A stretch of DNA of 64,000 bases from Paenibacillus sp. Lineage in GTDB: Bacteria; Bacillota; Bacilli; Paenibacillales; Paenibacillaceae. The position numbers were made by a program, and so were the translations under genes. The stretch's first letter is position 1. Each line of letters opens with the position of its first letter. The notes beneath the pieces are model-generated. The model was given only the letters and a program-made list of their open reading frames with translations, was not told the origin of the DNA and searched no databases. The stretch covers positions 186,001-250,000 of the forward strand of contig JAILZT010000002.1 of assembly GCA_023512345.1 (NCBI GenBank), read 5' to 3'. Positions 60,603 to 64,000 of the stretch are shown here, piece by piece.

Positions 60603-62531
60603 TTATTTACCCCGGCCGCCTTGACGCCCTGGACCATTTCCACGGCCACCGCGTGAGGGTGCACCGCTACCGCCACTGCGGCCTCCTGAGCCAAACCCAC
60701 CACTGCGGCTTCCTGAACCAAAACCGCCTTGGCCCCCTCTAGATCCACCTGAAGTAGATCCGCCTGAGTTAGATCTGCCAGCGCTGTAGCCGCTGCTTCT
60801 TTGACTTCCACCTTTGGAAGCCCCGGCGCTGTAGCCTTCACCTTCTGTACTACGTGGCAAGTTTGCTCTATATTTAGGACTGCCTTTGGATCCACCCGGG
60901 TTATAACCACTTCCTGATCCGCTGCCCTTAGATGCGCCTACACTATATCCACTTTCTCCACCTCTAGCTACATTGGTGCTATAGCCGCTGCTTATGCTGC
61001 CTTTAGAAGCGCCTCTGGAATCGCCACGCGGACTGCCGCCTCTTGCGCCAGTAGTACTGCTCGCAGGTTGGCTATCGCCTCTTGCGAAAGTACCATACCC
61101 GCCGCCAGCTCTCTTCTTAGCTGGAGCACTATCTTCGCTGCCGCCTCTTGCTGCGCCCGCGCTATATCCGCTGCGCGCGCTGCCTCTGCCTGCGTCCGCT
61201 TCTCTGCCACGGCCCCGACCGCCGGCATCCCGGGTATCGCGGCGTGAAGAACCTTCCGCACGCGGAGCTCCCCCGCTGCGTCCCTGACCACGGCCGCCCG
61301 TCTTCGGTCCACGACCGGTCCGTGCTGCTTCAGGGGAACCGCCCTGACGTCCACCGGTCTGGCGTCCGCCAGTCTGAATAGCTGTGAATTCTCCTATGCC
61401 GAATTCATCCTTCTCATAACGCCGACGATCCAGACGCTGAGAAATGGCATGCTCAATCATATCCAGACCTTGACTTTCACGCGGCGAAGCAAAGGTAATC
61501 GCAAGTCCTTTGCCTCCCGCACGGCCTGTCCGGCCAATACGGTGAATGTAGCTATCCCCGTCAAGCGGCATATCGTAGTTAAATATGTGTGTAACGCCTT
61601 CTACGTCCAAACCACGCGCAGCTACATCCGTTGCTACGAGCAATTGGAGCTTCGCGTCCCGGAATCGCTTCATAACGGCTTCGCGCTTGCCCTGGGACAA
61701 ATCACCGTGCAGCTCATCGCAGTCATACCCTGCCGCTTGCAGTGCTTCGTTCAGTTTGGATACCCGACGCTTCGTCCGGCAGAAAATAATAGCCAAATAA
61801 GGACGATCGCGTTCAATTAACTGCTTCAATGCTTCTTCCTTATTGCGATCCGAGCACTCTATAACCTGCTGGCGGATATTATCAAGCGGAATCGGAGAGC
61901 CGCTCTTAATAACGATATCCAGCGGTTCCTTCATGTAGTTGGCAGCCAAACGTTTGATTGGATCAGGCATTGTAGCCGAGAACAGCATCGTTTGCCGGCG
62001 ATATGGAACCGCCGTGATGATTGTCTCCACATCCTCTAGGAAACCCATATGCAGCATTTGATCGGCCTCATCCAGAACGAGCATTTTAACACCGTTCAAA
62101 TCCAATGTGCCGCGGCGCATATGATCGAGCAGTCGTCCAGGCGTTCCAATAATCAGATGTCTGCCGCCTTCCAGCTTGCGCAGCTGCTTCTCGACATCTT
62201 GTCCACCGTAAACAGCCAGGATCTTAACACCCGTATGGCGGGCTAATTTACGCGCTTCTTCTGTAATCTGAAGTGCCAGCTCACGCGTTGGAGCCATGAT
62301 CAGCGCTTGTGGAAAGGCACGCTCAACCTGGATTTTGTCCATAATTGGCAGCAAAAAGGCCAGCGTTTTCCCTGTTCCTGTTTTCGCCCGGGCAATAACA
62401 TCGAGCCCCTGAACCAGTGGCGGAATCGCTTCTTCCTGTACAGGCGTCGGCTTAACAATCCCTTGGCCATGCAGCAACGTATTTAATACTTCGGAAACTC
62501 CTAATTCTTTAAAACTCGGCAATTTCTCCAC
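60603..62531 (-). CDS. DEAD-box RNA helicase with long Gly/Ser/Arg-rich tail
   Basis: A 642-residue ATP-dependent RNA helicase. The Q motif is in GIVKPTPVQEEAIPPL, motif I is ARAKTGTGKT, Ia PTRELALQ, motif II VLDEADQM, motif III FSATM, IV AIIFCRTKRR, V ATDVAARGLDVE and VI HRIGRTGRAG, all within the first 360 residues. From about residue 395 to the end the protein is low-complexity (Gly, Ser, Arg, Ala), with repeated SGYSAGA/GYSTNVARGG/GYSVGASKG units and a closing RGG-rich part. Such tails bind RNA and help form condensates; a cold-adaptation or ribosome-assembly role like CshA is likely. Confidence 0.94.
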   Translation of the reverse strand: MEKLPSFKELGVSEVLNTLLHGQGIVKPTPVQEEAIPPLVQGLDVIARAKTGTGKTLAFLLPIMDKIQVERAFPQALIMAPTRELALQITEEARKLARHTGVKILAVYGGQDVEKQLRKLEGGRHLIIGTPGRLLDHMRRGTLDLNGVKMLVLDEADQMLHMGFLEDVETIITAVPYRRQTMLFSATMPDPIKRLAANYMKEPLDIVIKSGSPIPLDNIRQQVIECSDRNKEEALKQLIERDRPYLAIIFCRTKRRVSKLNEALQAAGYDCDELHGDLSQGKREAVMKRFRDAKLQLLVATDVAARGLDVEGVTHIFNYDMPLDGDSYIHRIGRTGRAGGKGLAITFASPRESQGLDMIEHAISQRLDRRRYEKDEFGIGEFTAIQTGGRQTGGRQGGSPEAARTGRGPKTGGRGQGRSGGAPRAEGSSRRDTRDAGGRGRGREADAGRGSARSGYSAGAARGGSEDSAPAKKRAGGGYGTFARGDSQPASSTTGARGGSPRGDSRGASKGSISSGYSTNVARGGESGYSVGASKGSGSGSGYNPGGSKGSPKYRANLPRSTEGEGYSAGASKGGSQRSSGYSAGRSNSGGSTSGGSRGGQGGFGSGSRSGGFGSGGRSGGSGAPSRGGRGNGPGRQGGRGK

Positions 62532-62629
62532 CTCACTTTTTCCTTAAAAATTGGTTAGTCCTTCTATTCCTACACTTTCAGCCCTTAAGAAAAGGCTCGT
62601 CCAAAGATCAATGGCATTCCTTATATTCA

Positions 62630-62665
62630 AACAAAAGCGGAAGAACTCACCACCGAGTCCTTCCG
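62630..62665 (-). terminator. Probable terminator beyond the UbiB-type gene
   Basis: CGGAAG.ACTC pairs with GAGT.CTTCCG around ACCACC. On the minus strand CTTTTGTTTG follows. It is about 160 bases past the stop of the gene. The remaining intergenic sequence 62532-62822 shows nothing else. Confidence 0.6.
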
Positions 62666-62822
62666 TCCCATTTTATCCCTGTACGGAGAATTCGCACATA
62701 CAAGTGCAATTAATCAATAAGAAGTAAAGGCCGTTCCTCTGAAAGCATCACTTCCATTGTACTTTATAGAACGCCTTTTGTGTGCAACGCCTGAAAGAAT
62801 ATTTCTAAAACCGCGGACTCAC

Positions 62823-64000
62823 TCAGAATCTACCCGATTTAAAAATGGAATAGAGCAGCCACAGGAACATTAGCAGTGCAACAACTGAGCCAATTTCCAC
62901 AGTAGGAAAATCCCATAGCAGAGAGGGCTCGCCCCGCATCGATGAACCAATAATCAAGCCCACCATAATAATGCTAAAAGCAAGCAACACGATACTGAAG
63001 GATAGACGGTTGCCGATCCGGTCAAACTTCCGCTGCAAAGCTTGCAGCTCTGGCATGCCAACCTCCACCTTAAGCTTGCCTTTGCTGATCAGCGAAGTGA
63101 GCTGCCTAGCTTGACCAGGCAATTCCACCAGGCTCTCAGCCAACTCCGCTACGCCTCCCCACAGCTTACGCTGCAAGCGATGGCTGCTGAACCTCTGCTT
63201 CAAAAGCTGTCTTCCAAAAGGCTCCGCCATTTGAATAATGCTGAAGGACGGATCCAGGTTGCTGACTACACCTTCTAAGGTAAGCATGGTTTTGCCGAGC
63301 ATGGCTAGATCCGGTGGAATAACAAGATGGTGCCTCCGCGCAATTCTGAACAGATCATTCAACACTTTACCGATACTAACCCTGCTGAAGGGAACATCAT
63401 AGTACTCCTCCCGCAGCATATCCATATCATCATGAAGGGCCGCCCGATCTGCTTCCTCATCCAATATTCCAAGATGCATGATGGCTCGCACCATAGCATC
63501 CGTATTCTTGCGCATGAGTGCTATAATCAGCGCAGCCAGATGATCCTTCATCTCTTCGCTCAGTCTTCCAACCATCCCAAAGTCGATCAAGGCAAGCCTG
63601 CCGTCTTTCATCAGCATCACATTACCGGGATGAGGATCAGCATGGAAAAAACCACCTATAAAGATCTGCTTGAGCATAATTTCAACAAGCTGCTCAGCAA
63701 GTTGCTTGAGGTTAACACCTTTATCCAACATTTCCTGACGTCGGTTAAGCGTAATTCCCTCTACGTATTCCATTGTCAAAACCCGGGCAGAAGTATAATC
63801 CCAATGAATTTCCGGTATATATACGTCTTCACGGTCAGCCAGCTGCAGAGCAATCTTCTCTGCATTGCGCCCTTCATGGCTGTAGTCAAGCTCAGCGATT
63901 AACGATTTGGAGAACTCCTCCGTCATCCGGGCAAGGCCATATTGCTTAGCCCAGTCTAATCTTCTCTCAGCAAGAGCGGTTAGATCCTTAAGAATCTCCA
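62823..64000 (-). CDS. UbiB/ABC1 (AarF) family atypical kinase, N-terminus cut by window edge
   Basis: The frame is open from the stop at 62823 through the right edge of the window, so the gene begins beyond 64000. The visible part includes MTEEFSKSLIAELDYSHEGRN-like residues (with E-L-D-Y), VLTMEYVEGITL, the catalytic HADPHPGNVML and LIDFGMVG motifs, and two C-terminal membrane helices. Family members are ATPases/kinases linked to quinone synthesis or membrane lipid homeostasis. The exact role in Bacillales is not settled. Confidence 0.9.
   Translation of the reverse strand, partial: EILKDLTALAERRLDWAKQYGLARMTEEFSKSLIAELDYSHEGRNAEKIALQLADREDVYIPEIHWDYTSARVLTMEYVEGITLNRRQEMLDKGVNLKQLAEQLVEIMLKQIFIGGFFHADPHPGNVMLMKDGRLALIDFGMVGRLSEEMKDHLAALIIALMRKNTDAMVRAIMHLGILDEEADRAALHDDMDMLREEYYDVPFSRVSIGKVLNDLFRIARRHHLVIPPDLAMLGKTMLTLEGVVSNLDPSFSIIQMAEPFGRQLLKQRFSSHRLQRKLWGGVAELAESLVELPGQARQLTSLISKGKLKVEVGMPELQALQRKFDRIGNRLSFSIVLLAFSIIMVGLIIGSSMRGEPSLLWDFPTVEIGSVVALLMFLWLLYSIFKSGRF

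Noticed and set aside
60994..61381. Plus-strand and other-frame frames over the helicase tail
   Set aside because: They are shadows of the repetitive Gly/Ser/Arg tail and have no independent support.

Overview
The window looks like a chromosomal segment of an endospore-forming member of the Bacillales, most likely Paenibacillus or a close relative. The evidence is spoIIR with a sigma-F-like promoter, the conserved ywl-type block (prfA-prmC-spoIIR-ywlC-mntP-ywlE-ywlG-glyA-upp-mnaA), strong AGGAGG ribosome binding sites, frequent TTG and GTG starts, and families of intergenic repeats. No rRNA, tRNA, CRISPR array, prophage or insertion sequence was seen.

Region 1 (1-15.7 kb, almost all minus strand) is housekeeping: the start of an AtpZ/AtpI-like gene, mnaA, upp, glyA and ywlG behind a ZTP riboswitch with its terminator, ywlE (protein-arginine phosphatase type), mntP, ywlC, spoIIR, two tandem RodA/FtsW-type (SEDS) genes, prmC, prfA, ychF and a GNAT gene. 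The two SEDS copies both seem to lack the family's catalytic aspartate.

Region 2 (15.7-26.2 kb) is the highlight: a light/B12-type carotenoid locus. It holds fni and a seven-gene, fully overlapping operon: CrtN-family oxidoreductase, crtN, crtM/crtB, a CruF-like hydratase, an acyltransferase, a glycosyltransferase and a CrtP-like oxidase. Upstream lies a MerR-family regulator with the CarH/LitR cobalamin-binding signature (W-x9-EH and E-x-H-x-x-G). Five copies of a TTGTATAAGGTT-type element surround the crt promoter and the regulator's own promoter. The likely product is a glycosylated, acylated C30 carotenoid acid made under photoreceptor control.

Region 3 (26.3-34 kb) concerns the envelope and efflux: two phospholipase D superfamily proteins facing each other (the second is cardiolipin synthase), and a TetR regulator with a SwrC-like RND exporter.

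Region 4 (34-57.3 kb) mixes molybdenum cofactor and one-carbon/redox genes (TorD-type chaperone, moaA, mobA, MOSC protein, molybdopterin oxidoreductase, FocA/NirC channel, NADH oxidase, formate-THF ligase, glutathione peroxidase) with a LysE exporter/MocR pair, a fructose-type PTS with its PRD regulator, glnS, two MFS transporters and acetyltransferases. The nox and FNT promoters share an identical 14-bp palindrome fitting a Rex/Fnr-type redox regulator.

Region 5 (57.4-64 kb) has a flavin monooxygenase, a DUF3243 protein, a VanY-type carboxypeptidase, a DEAD-box helicase with a long Gly/Ser/Arg tail, and the 3' part of a UbiB-type kinase gene that runs off the window. Between the DUF3243 and VanY genes is a three-copy 51-bp tandem repeat.

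All names rest on reading motifs, synteny and promoter elements by eye; no database search was possible.
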